Assembly (NCBI RefSeq): GCF_041080675.1
Contig: NZ_CP163520.1
Span: forward strand, 8,275,501-8,339,500
From: Streptomyces sp. cg36
GTDB taxonomy: Bacteria; Actinomycetota; Actinomycetes; Streptomycetales; Streptomycetaceae
Length of the DNA: 64,000 nt
Direction of reading: 5' to 3'
Positions within the stretch are counted from its first letter, which is position 1. Every line of letters starts with the position of its first letter. This document shows positions 26,280-35,046 of the stretch, one piece after another. The notes beneath the pieces were generated by a model. The model had not been told where the DNA came from. It saw only the letters and a list, made by a program, of their open reading frames with translations, and did not search any database. A program made the translations under genes and the position numbers.

Positions 26280-26560
26280 GTGCGGGTCGCGGCGCAGCTC
26301 TTTCGGCAGGGAGAACGTGATCGATTCCTCGGCCGCCTCGACGATCTCCACGTCCTTGAGGCCGCGCTGGGCGAGCCACTCCAGGACGCCCTCGACCAGG
26401 ACCTCGATGCCCGCCACGTCCTCGGGGCCATCGATCAGCGTGATGTGGTCGGGGGCCTCGCCGGAGAGCAGAAGGCTCCCGTGACCGCACGACCCCACTC
26501 TGCGTCAGGAGGAAGCGCGTGGCGGTGGAGTGGGCAAGGTTCCCGGCTATGGGGTGACGG
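26280..26560 (-). pseudogene. Gene fragment of unknown family
   Basis: The minus strand carries strongly coding-like sequence (high third-position GC): [20 protein letters not shown], then [20 protein letters not shown] and [20 protein letters not shown]. In another frame just upstream comes [18 protein letters not shown], indicating a frameshift near 26490. No start with a ribosome site and no clear end are visible. The family is not recognised. Confidence 0.4.
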
Positions 26561-26592
26561 GACTTCTCGAAAGGCCGTGAGGGTGGTGGGGG

Positions 26593-26607
26593 TGGAATAA
26601 TATTCCA
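26593..26607. promoter_or_regulatory. 15-bp palindrome upstream of the lectin gene
   Basis: TGGAATAATATTCCA: 7-bp arms around a central A, about 100 bp before the lectin start and in AT-rich DNA unusual for this window. The word ATTCCATCGT recurs just before the lectin start codon (26700-26709). Probably an operator; the factor is unknown. Confidence 0.45.
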
Positions 26608-26707
26608 TCGTATTGGGCGTCCTTCCGTGCCCGGCGTCCCGTTAATAACATCCTGTGCTGTGAGGTGAATCCGGCGCTTTTCGCCGGTAGAGGAAAGGAA
26701 TTCCATC

Positions 26708-27214
26708 GTGCGCAGAATGAGTGCGGGGATGCTGGCGCTGGCCGCTGCGGGCTCGCTCACCGTCGCAACCCCTGTGGTGGCATCAGCCACCAGTGCCGCG
26801 GTGTCGCCGGGCGCCAAGGCCGTTCAGTCCCAGCCCTATCTGATGTACCGGGACCAGGGCAACAATCAGTGCCTGGACTCTGACAAGGCAGGCGGTCAGG
26901 TCCGCAACCGGCAGTGCCAGAGCGATAACCCGTACATGCACTGGCGGCAGGTGGACACCGACGACAATGGCTATTTCGTACTCCAGAACCTGGGGCAGAA
27001 CACCTGTCTGGACAGTGACAAGTCGGGTGGTCGGTCCTACAACCGCAACTGCAACCTCAACAATCCGTACATGCGGTGGAGGATGGACTCGTCCAATGGC
27101 GTGTCACTGCTGGTGAACAAGGGCCAGGGCACCTGCCTTGTCGCAGACGGAAACAGTTACGTGTACAACAAGAGCTGCGATCAAAAGAATCCCTATATGT
27201 CCTGGGTGAACTGA
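26708..27214 (+). CDS. Secreted ricin-type beta-trefoil lectin domain protein
   Basis: 168 residues. Signal peptide (RRMSAGMLALAAAGSLTVAT, Ala-rich cleavage region near residue 30) followed by a single trefoil domain. Three internal repeats are visible, each with a CLDSDK or CLVADG turn and an NPYMxW end: NNQCLDSDKAGGQVRNRQCQ, QNTCLDSDKSGGRSYNRNCN and QGTCLVADGNSYVYNKSC. Each keeps paired cysteines. It has no attached enzyme, so it is probably a free carbohydrate-binding protein. The GTG start follows GAGGAAAGG. A strong terminator lies downstream. Confidence 0.82.
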   Translation: MRRMSAGMLALAAAGSLTVATPVVASATSAAVSPGAKAVQSQPYLMYRDQGNNQCLDSDKAGGQVRNRQCQSDNPYMHWRQVDTDDNGYFVLQNLGQNTCLDSDKSGGRSYNRNCNLNNPYMRWRMDSSNGVSLLVNKGQGTCLVADGNSYVYNKSCDQKNPYMSWVN

Positions 27215-27627
27215 GAGGCAAGGGCATTCGGCAGCACTCCCTCAACATCTTCGACGTTTTCTGAGGGTCGGCGCCAATGGTGTCGGGCTGCGACACGGGT
27301 GGGTAGGGCGAACGGCTGGGGGCTCGGTCCGGGATACCGGATCGAGCCCCCAGGCGTGTGCGGATGAGGGTGAGGATGGCCGAGCCGTCGTCAGTACGGG
27401 CCGCAACCTGGTCGGGGAGGTGACGGCACGCGACCATGACCTGACGGAACACGTGTAGGCCGCCGAGACACCGTGGGGGAGATACCGGAGGAGTGGCCTC
27501 GCCGGCCTCTGGCCTGCGACCAGGCAGCCATCAGTGAACCGCTCGCCCACGCAGCCCGCACCTTGACCTGCAGACGGCCGGTCAAGGTGCGGCACATCGT
27601 CGGGGTGGAGCGGTTCCGGCCCGGTGG
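27215..27627. other. Intergenic stretch after the lectin gene
   Basis: Holds the terminator at 27316-27353. The rest has only out-of-frame or low-complexity reading frames on both strands; no gene seen. Confidence 0.45.
27316..27353 (+). terminator. Long hairpin terminator after the lectin gene
   Basis: CTGGGGGCTCGGTCCGG, loop GATA, CCGGATCGAGCCCCCAG: a 17-bp stem with one G-T wobble, 100 bp beyond the lectin stop. Confidence 0.75.
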
Positions 27628-28491
27628 TCAGGGGCGTGGCCGTGTCGGCGGGTAGTAGGGGCGGTTGTGGGCGGCGACGGGGGGAGACTGGTAGGTCCAT
27701 GCCCCGGCGGCCGGTGTTGTGTCGCCGAGGAGTGTGCGGATGCCGTGGCCGAGGCTGTCGTGTGGGGCGTGGACGGTGAGCCGGGTGCGGGCGGCGTGTT
27801 CGGGGGAGGTCAGGTCGTACCAGCGGTAGGGCTGGTAGACGTTCATGGGGCCGGCCAGCAGGCGCCCCTCGGGGTCGGTGCCGTAACCGGTGATGGGGGC
27901 GGAGTTGGCGGCAGTGGAGGTGAGGCCGTCCAGCTTCGCGGTGATGTCGAGCAGCGGGCGCGGGTCCTTCTCCAGATTGCCGTCCGGGCTGATCGTGGCG
28001 GCCTTGCACTGGACGGTCCAGGTGTCACCGACGGGTCCGTTGAGGGAGGGCAGGTCGACCTCGAACCAGCCCGGGTGCTTCGGTTCCGCGTAGAGCTCTT
28101 GCCCGGCTCTGATGGCGAAGGGGTTGTCGCACACGACGTGGAGGCGGGCGATGCCGAGCAGTTTCGTCTGGTCCCAGCCCTGAACGTACTGGGCATAGGT
28201 CAGCCGTGGGAGCCGGTCGCCCTCGTGCGTGGGAAACGCGATGACGTTGAACTCGATCTCCTGGGTGGTGCCGCCGCCGAACGAGTACTGGGCGAAGTAC
28301 AGCTGATAGTTGAGCGATACCAGCGCCTGCCCGTCCTCGAAGACGGCCGCGGTCAGATCTGGGTGCTGTTGCGCGAGCAGTTTGCGGACCGGTTCCGGGT
28401 CGACGAGCCAGTCGATGCCGATCTGGTGCAATGCGCCGTAGTGGAAGGGGAGCTGGAAAGGCTCGGGCACGGGCGGCAGGGGGGCGGTCAT
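27628..28491 (-). CDS. Acetoacetate-decarboxylase-like protein
   Basis: 287 residues. The segment EIEFNVIAFPTHEGDRLPRL, then LLGIARLHVVCDNPFAIRAG and QELYAEPKHPGWFEVDLPSL resembles the acetoacetate decarboxylase superfamily, where a lysine in a G-x-x-K-x-P-type strand forms a Schiff base; K in EPKHPG could be its counterpart. Many members are not decarboxylases but aldol or dehydration enzymes on oxo-acids. The ATG overlaps the stop of the GMC oxidoreductase gene by 4 bp. It is the third gene of the operon and may process the oxidised product. A 172-bp piece of this gene recurs at 56144-56315. Confidence 0.6.
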   Translation of the reverse strand: MTAPLPPVPEPFQLPFHYGALHQIGIDWLVDPEPVRKLLAQQHPDLTAAVFEDGQALVSLNYQLYFAQYSFGGGTTQEIEFNVIAFPTHEGDRLPRLTYAQYVQGWDQTKLLGIARLHVVCDNPFAIRAGQELYAEPKHPGWFEVDLPSLNGPVGDTWTVQCKAATISPDGNLEKDPRPLLDITAKLDGLTSTAANSAPITGYGTDPEGRLLAGPMNVYQPYRWYDLTSPEHAARTRLTVHAPHDSLGHGIRTLLGDTTPAAGAWTYQSPPVAAHNRPYYPPTRPRP

Positions 28492-30362
28492 GTCGGGACT
28501 CCTGGGGTCGGTGACGGCCCGTTGGGCGCGGGCGACGTCGGAGGTGCGACGAGGGGGGCCGGGTGGTCGCGGGCTGCCAGGTCCGCCTCGATGCGCTCCG
28601 CGCTGCGCAAGGCGAGGGCGGCCATCGTCAGCGTCGGGTTGGAGGTGGCCACCGAGGGCATGCTGCCGCAGCCGATCGCGTACAGGCCGGGGTGGTCCCA
28701 GCAGCGCTGCCACGCGTCGACCACCGAGGTGGCGGGGGAGTCGCCCATGACGTGGGTGCCGGCGGCGTGGCCGGCGCCGCGGTAGCCGTAGACGCGGCCG
28801 TCGTGCTCGAAGCGGCCCGGCCAGAACGCCGCGGGAGTGTAGTCGGTGTGGTCCTCGGCGCCGAGCAGCGCGAAGATCTGGTCCGAGACCGCCCGGGCCG
28901 CCGCCATGCCTTCCTTGACATGTGTGTCGAGGTCGTAGGTGACGAGAGGGCGGGGCAGGCCGAGCGGATCGCGTTCGTAGGGGTGGAGGGTGACCCGGTT
29001 GGAGGGGGCGGCGCCCTGTTCCATCTCGAACTGGAGGGTGAACTGGCGGCGGACCCGGTCCCCGACCGCCCGCCGCAACTCCGCCCCGAACAAGCCCCGC
29101 TCGGTGAGGAAGTGGTGTACCTCCGCATCGACGGAACCCCTCGCCCAGACCCAGCCCCACGCCCCGAGCTCGATACGGAACGGCGCCCGCAGCCGGCGTG
29201 CGGCACCGGAGCGGAAGCCCTCCAGGCCGGAGACCGAACCCGGGCCCCGGTACGGCGCGGTGTCCTCGGGCAAGAGGCCCCAGGTCAGCAGGACCGGATG
29301 GTCCATCAGATTGCGGCCGACCTGGCCGCTGCGGCCGGCGAGCCCGGAAAGGAGCAGCAGGCGGGCGTTTTCCACGGCGTGCGCGGCGAGCACGACGACA
29401 TCGGCGTGCGCGAGGGACACCTGCCCATCGTAGGCGTGGTACTCCACGCCCGTGGCGCGTCCCCGCCCGTCGACGAGGACCCGGCTCACCACGGACCGGT
29501 CCCGGAGCGTGACGGTCGTACTCCAGCGCCCTTGGGTCTTGAGCGGAGTGTATTTGGCGTACGAGGGGCAGTGCGGCACGCAACTCGCGTTGCCCACGCA
29601 CCGGCTGTCCGCAGCGGGCTGTCCGTTGCGCCCGCGCGGCACATAGCCGCGGCCACCGTCGTACCGGGGGTCCGGGACGCCGTTGCGCGCGTGCGGCGTG
29701 CCGACCACCCGCAGTTCGACCTCGCTCAGGGAGACGGGGTCCTTGACGCGCCGCCCGTCGAGGCGGGCGGAGAGGATGCGGTCCACACGCGAGGCGGGCA
29801 GGGCCCGCATGGGGAACACATAGTCGTCGGGGAAGGGCAGGCCGACGTGCGTGCGCTGTTCGTCGGCGTCGGCGGCCACCCCCATCTCCTCCTCGGCCGC
29901 CCGGTAGTGGCGCTCCAGGTCGTCGTAGGTGAGGGGCCAGCGCCGCCCGTACCCGAAGGACTCGGTGTCGAAGTCCTCCGGCAGCATGCGCGGCGCGAGG
30001 CCGGTCCACACGTTGCCGGTGCCGCCGTTGACGCGGACGTATCCGCTGGCGTACGGGAGCGGCCCGTTCTGGCGCAGGTGACCGTCCGCCCGGAAGCTGG
30101 AGATCCCTTCCGCTGCGGAGAGGCCGGACAGATCCGTCACCTCGGGCCAGGGCGCCGCCGGGTCGGCCCGGTAGGGGGAGCCGGGTACCTTGGCAGCGGC
30201 CGTCAGGTACGTGGTGAGCGGATCGGCGGGCGGCTCGTGGGCGCCGGGGCCGGCCGCGCCCGCCTCCAGCACCAACACCCGCCTGCCGTGCCGACCGAGC
30301 TGGTGCGCGACGAGCGAGCCCGCGACACCGGCGCCGACGACGATCACGTCGTACCGTGTCAC
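28488..30362 (-). CDS. GMC-type FAD-dependent oxidoreductase
   Basis: 624 residues. The FAD-binding Rossmann motif is at the N-terminus (VTRYDVIVVGAGVAGSLVAH), a GMC substrate region follows, and the C-terminal signature includes GAGHAAGTHVMGDSPATSVV and IGCGSMPSVATSNPTLTMAA. A CVGNASCVPHCPSYAKYTP motif with three cysteines resembles that of bacterial membrane-type sugar or polyol dehydrogenase large subunits. There is no twin-arginine signal, so it is probably cytoplasmic or exported with a partner. The GTG at 30362 overlaps the upstream small-subunit stop (GTGA) and the stop overlaps the next ATG (ATGA). Confidence 0.87.
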   Translation of the reverse strand: MTRYDVIVVGAGVAGSLVAHQLGRHGRRVLVLEAGAAGPGAHEPPADPLTTYLTAAAKVPGSPYRADPAAPWPEVTDLSGLSAAEGISSFRADGHLRQNGPLPYASGYVRVNGGTGNVWTGLAPRMLPEDFDTESFGYGRRWPLTYDDLERHYRAAEEEMGVAADADEQRTHVGLPFPDDYVFPMRALPASRVDRILSARLDGRRVKDPVSLSEVELRVVGTPHARNGVPDPRYDGGRGYVPRGRNGQPAADSRCVGNASCVPHCPSYAKYTPLKTQGRWSTTVTLRDRSVVSRVLVDGRGRATGVEYHAYDGQVSLAHADVVVLAAHAVENARLLLLSGLAGRSGQVGRNLMDHPVLLTWGLLPEDTAPYRGPGSVSGLEGFRSGAARRLRAPFRIELGAWGWVWARGSVDAEVHHFLTERGLFGAELRRAVGDRVRRQFTLQFEMEQGAAPSNRVTLHPYERDPLGLPRPLVTYDLDTHVKEGMAAARAVSDQIFALLGAEDHTDYTPAAFWPGRFEHDGRVYGYRGAGHAAGTHVMGDSPATSVVDAWQRCWDHPGLYAIGCGSMPSVATSNPTLTMAALALRSAERIEADLAARDHPAPLVAPPTSPAPNGPSPTPGVPT

Positions 30363-30832
30363 CGACCGCTCCCTTCGGCCCCGGCGTCGGGATCGGTCCG
30401 GTCGCCCGTCTCGCCCCAACTGCCGTACCCGCCAGGATCGGTGGCCGGAGCCTTGAGGCCGGCCGCCTTCCACACCAGGCCCTCGGCGTAGGCGCGCGGA
30501 GAGACCACGGTCGGCGGCGGTCCCGGCCAGCTGCCCGTGTACCAGAGGTACGTCACCGCCCTGGCCGCTGCCAGCAGTTCGTCATCCATGGCGGCGTCCG
30601 GCTCGCGCACCTCGCGCAGCAGCCGCCCGTACCGCTCGACGCCGAGCTCTTGCGCAGCGACCGCCCGGTACACCTCGGTCAACCCGGTGGTTTGCAGGGA
30701 TGCTTCGTCGAAGCCGGTCAGCCGCGCCGACAGGTCGGTGAAGCGAGGCAAGTCGTCTGTGAGGGGCACGCGGGCATCGGTGCCCAGTTGCCTGGCGGAC
30801 CATGCGCCGCGCTCTCGGAAGGGCTTGTTCAC
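30359..30832 (-). CDS. Small subunit-like protein of a flavin-dependent dehydrogenase
   Basis: 157 residues. LPRFTDLSARLTGFDEASLQ, then TEVYRAVAAQELGVERYGRL and, near the end, TYLWYTGSWPGPPPTVVSPR with AYAEGLVWKAAGLKAP and GGYGSWGE, follow the pattern of the small subunits of FAD-containing sorbitol or gluconate-type dehydrogenases. Those proteins usually carry a twin-arginine signal; this one begins NKPFRERGAWSAR and shows none. GTG start. It is the first gene of the three-gene operon and overlaps the GMC gene by 4 bp. Confidence 0.65.
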   Translation of the reverse strand: MNKPFRERGAWSARQLGTDARVPLTDDLPRFTDLSARLTGFDEASLQTTGLTEVYRAVAAQELGVERYGRLLREVREPDAAMDDELLAAARAVTYLWYTGSWPGPPPTVVSPRAYAEGLVWKAAGLKAPATDPGGYGSWGETGDRTDPDAGAEGSGR

Positions 30833-30860
30833 GCCACGGGCGAGGCTGGATCTTGGCAGG

Positions 30861-31106
30861 ATGCACGCTCACAACGGGTTCGGCCTCGACTGGCGCCGCC
30901 TTCAACACGTACTCATCGCAGCTTCCCTCAACCTCGTCCAGACCGATGCCGGGCTGACCGGGATGCCGCTTGTCGGCACCCGCGCCTCCCGTATCAGTCA
31001 CCTGCCTTGCATAGACACCGCCGCATTCGCAGGCGCTGCGCTTCACGTTCAATCTTCTACGGTCGTACGTTGTCTCGAAGTTGCTGGCGTTGAGCTGAGT
31101 GCCTGA
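30861..31106 (+). pseudogene. C-terminal relic of an IS1182-type transposase
   Basis: The plus strand reads GLDWRRLQHVLIAASLNLVQ, then TDAGLTGMPLVGTRASRISH and a degenerate tail to a stop at 31106. The order of an LxHxxxAxxxNxxRxDAxxxG-like segment followed by RTSHLARL-type residues is the C-terminal signature of IS1182-family transposases. All upstream catalytic sequence is gone. Confidence 0.6.
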
Positions 31107-31188
31107 CGTGAATGCGGCCTTCGGATGTGCCTGTGCTCCGTCACAGCGGTGCTGGATTCGACCGGTGGTGGGAGGGTGGTTCTCTGGC

Positions 31189-32058
31189 CTAAAGGGCGGA
31201 GATGGGGCGTGTGACGATGTCCAGCCAGTCCGTGCTGCCTGTCCGTGCCGCGTATTCGCGGGCTTCGGCCACGGCTTGCCCGAGTAGCTGACGGCGCAGC
31301 GGTACACCGTCGTAGGTCTCGTCTTCGGCTGGATGGTCCCAGGTCACGGTCCGGGGCATGGGGTCACGGGTGGCCCTGCAGGGGCTGAGCCCGCAGTGGG
31401 TTCCCGCTTCCTCGTAGCCGGCGCTCATGACGTCGGCGACCCAGTACGGAACGCAGTCGCACGGGAGCAGGAGCCGGACCTGGAGGGCGGGGAGCAGCCG
31501 GTAGGCGTATTTCTCCATCAGCGGGAGCCATTTCTCCACGAGGTGGTGCGGCAGGAGAGCCGCGAGCCTGGCGGAGCCCACGGACAGCATGAACAGGTGG
31601 TCTCGGCTCCGGGGGAAGTCGCAGGTTGGGCAGATCCGTGGATGTACGTCCCAGTGGTCGAATCGCAGTTGTCGGACGAGTTCGGATCGGGGGGCGAGGC
31701 CGGCCAGGGCGAGGAGCTTGGCGGTGATGGTCTCCAGGGGATCCGCGGAGGTGACCGGGATGCAGGCGGGTGTGGTTGCTCGGGTCAGCGGGATGTCCGG
31801 GGCCGGTGTGCGTTTGCGCAGGTTGTCGGTGCGGCGTCGCAGGCCCTGATGGCGTGCGCCGATGAAGTTGAAGGTCTGGGGTGCCCAGGCGATGCGCATC
31901 TCGGAAGTGGAGCGTGCAGCGGTCGCATTGTCCCGGAGCAGGGAGGTGCGCGTGGCCCGGGTCGCGCAGGCGGTGCACAGCCAGTTCAGGGGGCTGTGCT
32001 CGCCGAGGGCTGCCTCGGCGTCATGGTCCGAGGCCCATCCCCGGACCATTTCGCCCAA
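31189..32058 (-). CDS. Cysteine-rich protein of unknown function
   Basis: 289 residues from a TTG at 32058 (an ATG at 32049 is possible). Coding-like sequence extends upstream of the TTG to the TAG of the preceding gene (LPRDLTAADYGRYVCAALGE), so an unusual CTG start or ribosomal reinitiation is conceivable. Paired cysteines recur: LCTACATRATR, RICPTCDFPRSRDH, LLPCDCVPYW and THCGLSPCRATRD, which could bind zinc. No transmembrane segment. It lies directly downstream of another unknown gene on the same strand, so both are probably one transcript. No family recognised. Confidence 0.6.
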   Translation of the reverse strand: MGEMVRGWASDHDAEAALGEHSPLNWLCTACATRATRTSLLRDNATAARSTSEMRIAWAPQTFNFIGARHQGLRRRTDNLRKRTPAPDIPLTRATTPACIPVTSADPLETITAKLLALAGLAPRSELVRQLRFDHWDVHPRICPTCDFPRSRDHLFMLSVGSARLAALLPHHLVEKWLPLMEKYAYRLLPALQVRLLLPCDCVPYWVADVMSAGYEEAGTHCGLSPCRATRDPMPRTVTWDHPAEDETYDGVPLRRQLLGQAVAEAREYAARTGSTDWLDIVTRPISAL

Positions 32059-32112
32059 GGCGGCGCAGACGTAGCGGCCGTAGTCGGCGGCCGTCAGATC
32101 GCGTGGCAGGGG

Positions 32113-33138
32113 CTAGAGGCCGAACTGACCGTATCCCAGGCACAGGAGGGTCAGTCTGCGCAGAGGGTCCGGCAGTGCGCACAGGATGCCTGTGTGGAGC
32201 AGGGAGCCGTTGCCGGTGCTCCGGGCGACCTCGTCGATACGGGCGAACCAGCGCAGGGTGATGGTGCCGATGGCGTTGCGCCGCAGCCAGCGCCATTGCG
32301 GGTCGGCCATGGCGAGGCTGGTGCGGCGGGCTTTTGCGACGGAGGTGCCGAAGGCGGTGGTGATGGCGGCTGCCATGCCCTGTTCGCGCGGGAGGCTCTC
32401 CCAGTCGGGCATGTAGGTCATGATCGCGTCGGCGTAGGAGAGGAAGGCTGCGCGCAGGCCGACACGGCTGTCCGCGCAGGTGGCGACCAGTGGGCTCAGG
32501 TAGTGGTGGTGGCCCAGGACCGGGCCGGCCGCGCTGTCCAGGACGGCCGTGTTGGCGTCGCCCTTCTCGTAGCCGGCCTCCTCGAAGCCTTCGTGGTGGG
32601 CCGTGGGATCGAGTGCGGCGAGCAGGGCTCTGGCATGGGTCTCGGTGATGGCGTATGCGGCGTGCAGACAGCGGTGCAGCACGAGGTCGTCGGGTTCGGT
32701 GGCCCAGGTCTCGACAGCGAGCAGGTGGTGCAGCAGGGCTTGGAACTCTTCGGTCAGGCCGAGATCTGCCAGGTGGAGGTGGACCCGGTCTGCGGCGTCG
32801 AGGAAGCTCCGCAGTGAGCCGGCTCTGTCGGCGGGTTTTCCTGGACGGCGGTTGACGCAGGGCGCTGCGACGGTGGCGTCGTGGGCGGCGCCCGACTGGT
32901 GCTCACGGGCGAGGAGATCTCTTATTTCCTCGTCGACGACCAGGCAGCCCCGGCCCGCGATCAGGGCCAGGGCCCGGTGGTCCATGATGCCAGAGGATCG
33001 TTCGGGTAGAAGGGTGACAGCGAACTCCCGGAAGGCGTCGAGGTCCGTGGCCGCGACCGCGGCCTCCAGGGCAACGTCACCGGGTTGGGCCACGGGTACG
33101 CGAAGGCAGTCGTCTCGGGTGGGTCGGGTGGGGCACAT
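32113..33138 (-). CDS. Hypothetical protein, first gene of a two-gene unit
   Basis: 341 residues, mostly alpha-helical and soluble. It starts CPTRPTRDDCLRVPVAQPGD with GGAGC before the ATG at 33138. Features include LDAFREFAVTLLPERSSGIM, a repeated acidic-helical middle (SFLDAADRVHLHLADLGLTE) and a C-terminus ending CLGYGQFGL. No signal peptide, membrane segment or catalytic motif is evident. The next gene begins within about 55 bp and its coding extends to this stop. No family recognised. Confidence 0.6.
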   Translation of the reverse strand: MCPTRPTRDDCLRVPVAQPGDVALEAAVAATDLDAFREFAVTLLPERSSGIMDHRALALIAGRGCLVVDEEIRDLLAREHQSGAAHDATVAAPCVNRRPGKPADRAGSLRSFLDAADRVHLHLADLGLTEEFQALLHHLLAVETWATEPDDLVLHRCLHAAYAITETHARALLAALDPTAHHEGFEEAGYEKGDANTAVLDSAAGPVLGHHHYLSPLVATCADSRVGLRAAFLSYADAIMTYMPDWESLPREQGMAAAITTAFGTSVAKARRTSLAMADPQWRWLRRNAIGTITLRWFARIDEVARSTGNGSLLHTGILCALPDPLRRLTLLCLGYGQFGL

Positions 33139-33215
33139 GACTTGCTCCTCGGCTGGACCGCCGGGAGCACGCCCGGCGGTCGGAGAGCGGCATCGGGCCG
33201 TGACCGGCCATGGGG

Positions 33216-34400
33216 TCACGCCGGAGGCGGCCCGGGAACTTGGCGGGTTCGGCGGTGTAGACCGGGGTGCGGGAGCCTGCCCGTCGAGAAGCGGTCGACG
33301 GCCGGCTTCTCGACATACCGGTGGAGGAGCCACGCGGCCGCGCATGACAGGGGCAGGAAGGCCAGGAACACCCAGCCGAGGCCCGCCCAGGTCCCGTACC
33401 GCGTGCCGGGGCCGAGGACGAAGTGCCTGGTGTACATGATCACGACGTAGTGGACGAGGTAGAACGCGAAGGCCCGGTCCCCGAGGAAGACCAGGGCACG
33501 ACCACGAAGAGGTGACGGAGCGCGGCGGGCATCGCGGGAGGCCAGTTCAGCGATGATGACGGCAACGGGTGCTGCGAAGTACGGACCGAAGGCGAAGACC
33601 GGCGGCAGCACCGCCAGGGTGGCGATCGCCGTGAACGGCAGGGGAAGGATCCACCGCAGGCGCAGTGGACGCCACATCCCCTCCATGACAATGCGGGCAA
33701 GCAGCATCCCCAGGACGAACTCCGGCAGCCGGCTCGGCGGGAACATGTAGGCCGCCCAGAGCTGTTCGAGCGAGACCGGCACAGAGGGCATGAAGTCGGG
33801 CCCGTCCAGCAGCAGGGCGAGGCAGGGGACGCTCAGGCCGATGCCGGTGGTGAGTGCGGTGCAGTGCCACAGCCTGTGTCGTGGGATCCGCCGTACCAGT
33901 GTGAGCAGCAGGGGGAAGGCCAGGTAGAAGAGGAGTTCACAGGCCAGGGACCAAGTGACCGGATTGACCGCGGTCATGAGGTCGTATCTCGGGTAACAGG
34001 CTTGGAGCAGGAAGAGATCGGCCAGCGCCGGGCCGGGTTTGAGGGGGCCGGAGACCGTGAGCATCTGCGCGGAGATGCCGTACCCGGCGATCAGCGGCAC
34101 CGCGAGGGTCCAGACCGTCAGATGGGCGGGGAAGATCCGTACCAGACGGCGTCTTCGGAAGGCGTTCGCGTCGAGTCTGGTGGGGGCGGACCACGTCAGG
34201 ACGAGTCCGCTGAGGACGAAGAACAGTGTCACCGAACTGGTGGCCAACGGAATCGTGGCGTCTGCGGCCTTGCGCGCGGCGGACCCGGCGAAGACTCCGG
34301 AGACAGACAGCGCGTGAGGCAGGAAGACCGCGAGGGCAGCAAACGCCCTGATGCCAGTGAGGGAGCGAATACGGTCGGGGGATGAACCGGGAGTGCTCAT
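33216..34400 (-). CDS. Acyltransferase family 3 membrane protein
   Basis: 394 residues. The N-terminal signature IRSLTGIRAFAALAVFLPHA (R-x-x-x-x-L-R-x-x-A-x-x-x-V-x-x-x-H) is that of acyltransferase_3/OatA-type proteins, followed by about ten hydrophobic segments including SSVTLFFVLSGLVLTW, where FFVLSG is a family hallmark. Members O-acylate cell-wall sugars, glycans or secondary metabolites. There is no C-terminal SGNH domain. The ATG at 34400 follows GAGGGTCCTCC. It is transcribed toward the unknown gene pair with a 77-bp gap. Confidence 0.85.
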   Translation of the reverse strand: MSTPGSSPDRIRSLTGIRAFAALAVFLPHALSVSGVFAGSAARKAADATIPLATSSVTLFFVLSGLVLTWSAPTRLDANAFRRRRLVRIFPAHLTVWTLAVPLIAGYGISAQMLTVSGPLKPGPALADLFLLQACYPRYDLMTAVNPVTWSLACELLFYLAFPLLLTLVRRIPRHRLWHCTALTTGIGLSVPCLALLLDGPDFMPSVPVSLEQLWAAYMFPPSRLPEFVLGMLLARIVMEGMWRPLRLRWILPLPFTAIATLAVLPPVFAFGPYFAAPVAVIIAELASRDARRAPSPLRGRALVFLGDRAFAFYLVHYVVIMYTRHFVLGPGTRYGTWAGLGWVFLAFLPLSCAAAWLLHRYVEKPAVDRFSTGRLPHPGLHRRTRQVPGPPPA

Positions 34401-35046
34401 GGAGGACCCTCGTGCGGGTGACGGGTGGAGCATGGGACCTGTGACGTGGTCATCCGTGGAATGCCCGGCCGGTGCCGTCAGGCTTTGCCTTCCCCCGAGG
34501 CATTCGGAGGGCGCGGTGTCGCTCCGGAGACGCGGCGCCGTCTGAGCCAAGGATGGCGCTGCGCACGGTGTCTCCGGAGGGCGCAGTCGGCACCACAAAG
34601 CGCACCACCGCGCACATCACCTCGACGCGCATTCGCCCGTCCGGGCCGTCTTCGCTACTCCTGCACCCCAAGCGCCCCGCAGCACATGACCAGTCGTGAG
34701 GAACCCCCGCCAGACGTGCTCCCGAGGTCCCAGCCGCCCCGTCCGCTGGGGCCAAGGCCGTAGCCTCCGGACACTGGCGATCGCCACGGGGTCGCCGTAT
34801 CCCGGGGGCGCACGTGACAGGCGGACGAGGTGTGCACACCGTCCGGAGGTGCCCTGGAGCGCGTTTCGGTGCTGGGCTCACTCGTGCTCTGCCAGCGCAC
34901 ACCTCGAAGAGCGGGATGCGCCAAATGCCCCTGCACCGCGCGGGTCTGCTCCTCCCGGAGCTCGGCGGTGACGCGCGGGATCTTGCAGGTGCCGTTCCCG
35001 AGTCCGGCATCCGTGCTCTGCGTGACCGTGTGGATGCTGGCCGGTG
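34401..35046. other. 646-bp stretch without a convincing gene
   Basis: Both strands have open frames but with non-coding composition. A short minus-strand run near 34940-35040 (GNGTCKIPRVTAELREEQTR) looks protein-like yet has no start or family match; it may be a relic. I see nothing else. Confidence 0.4.
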
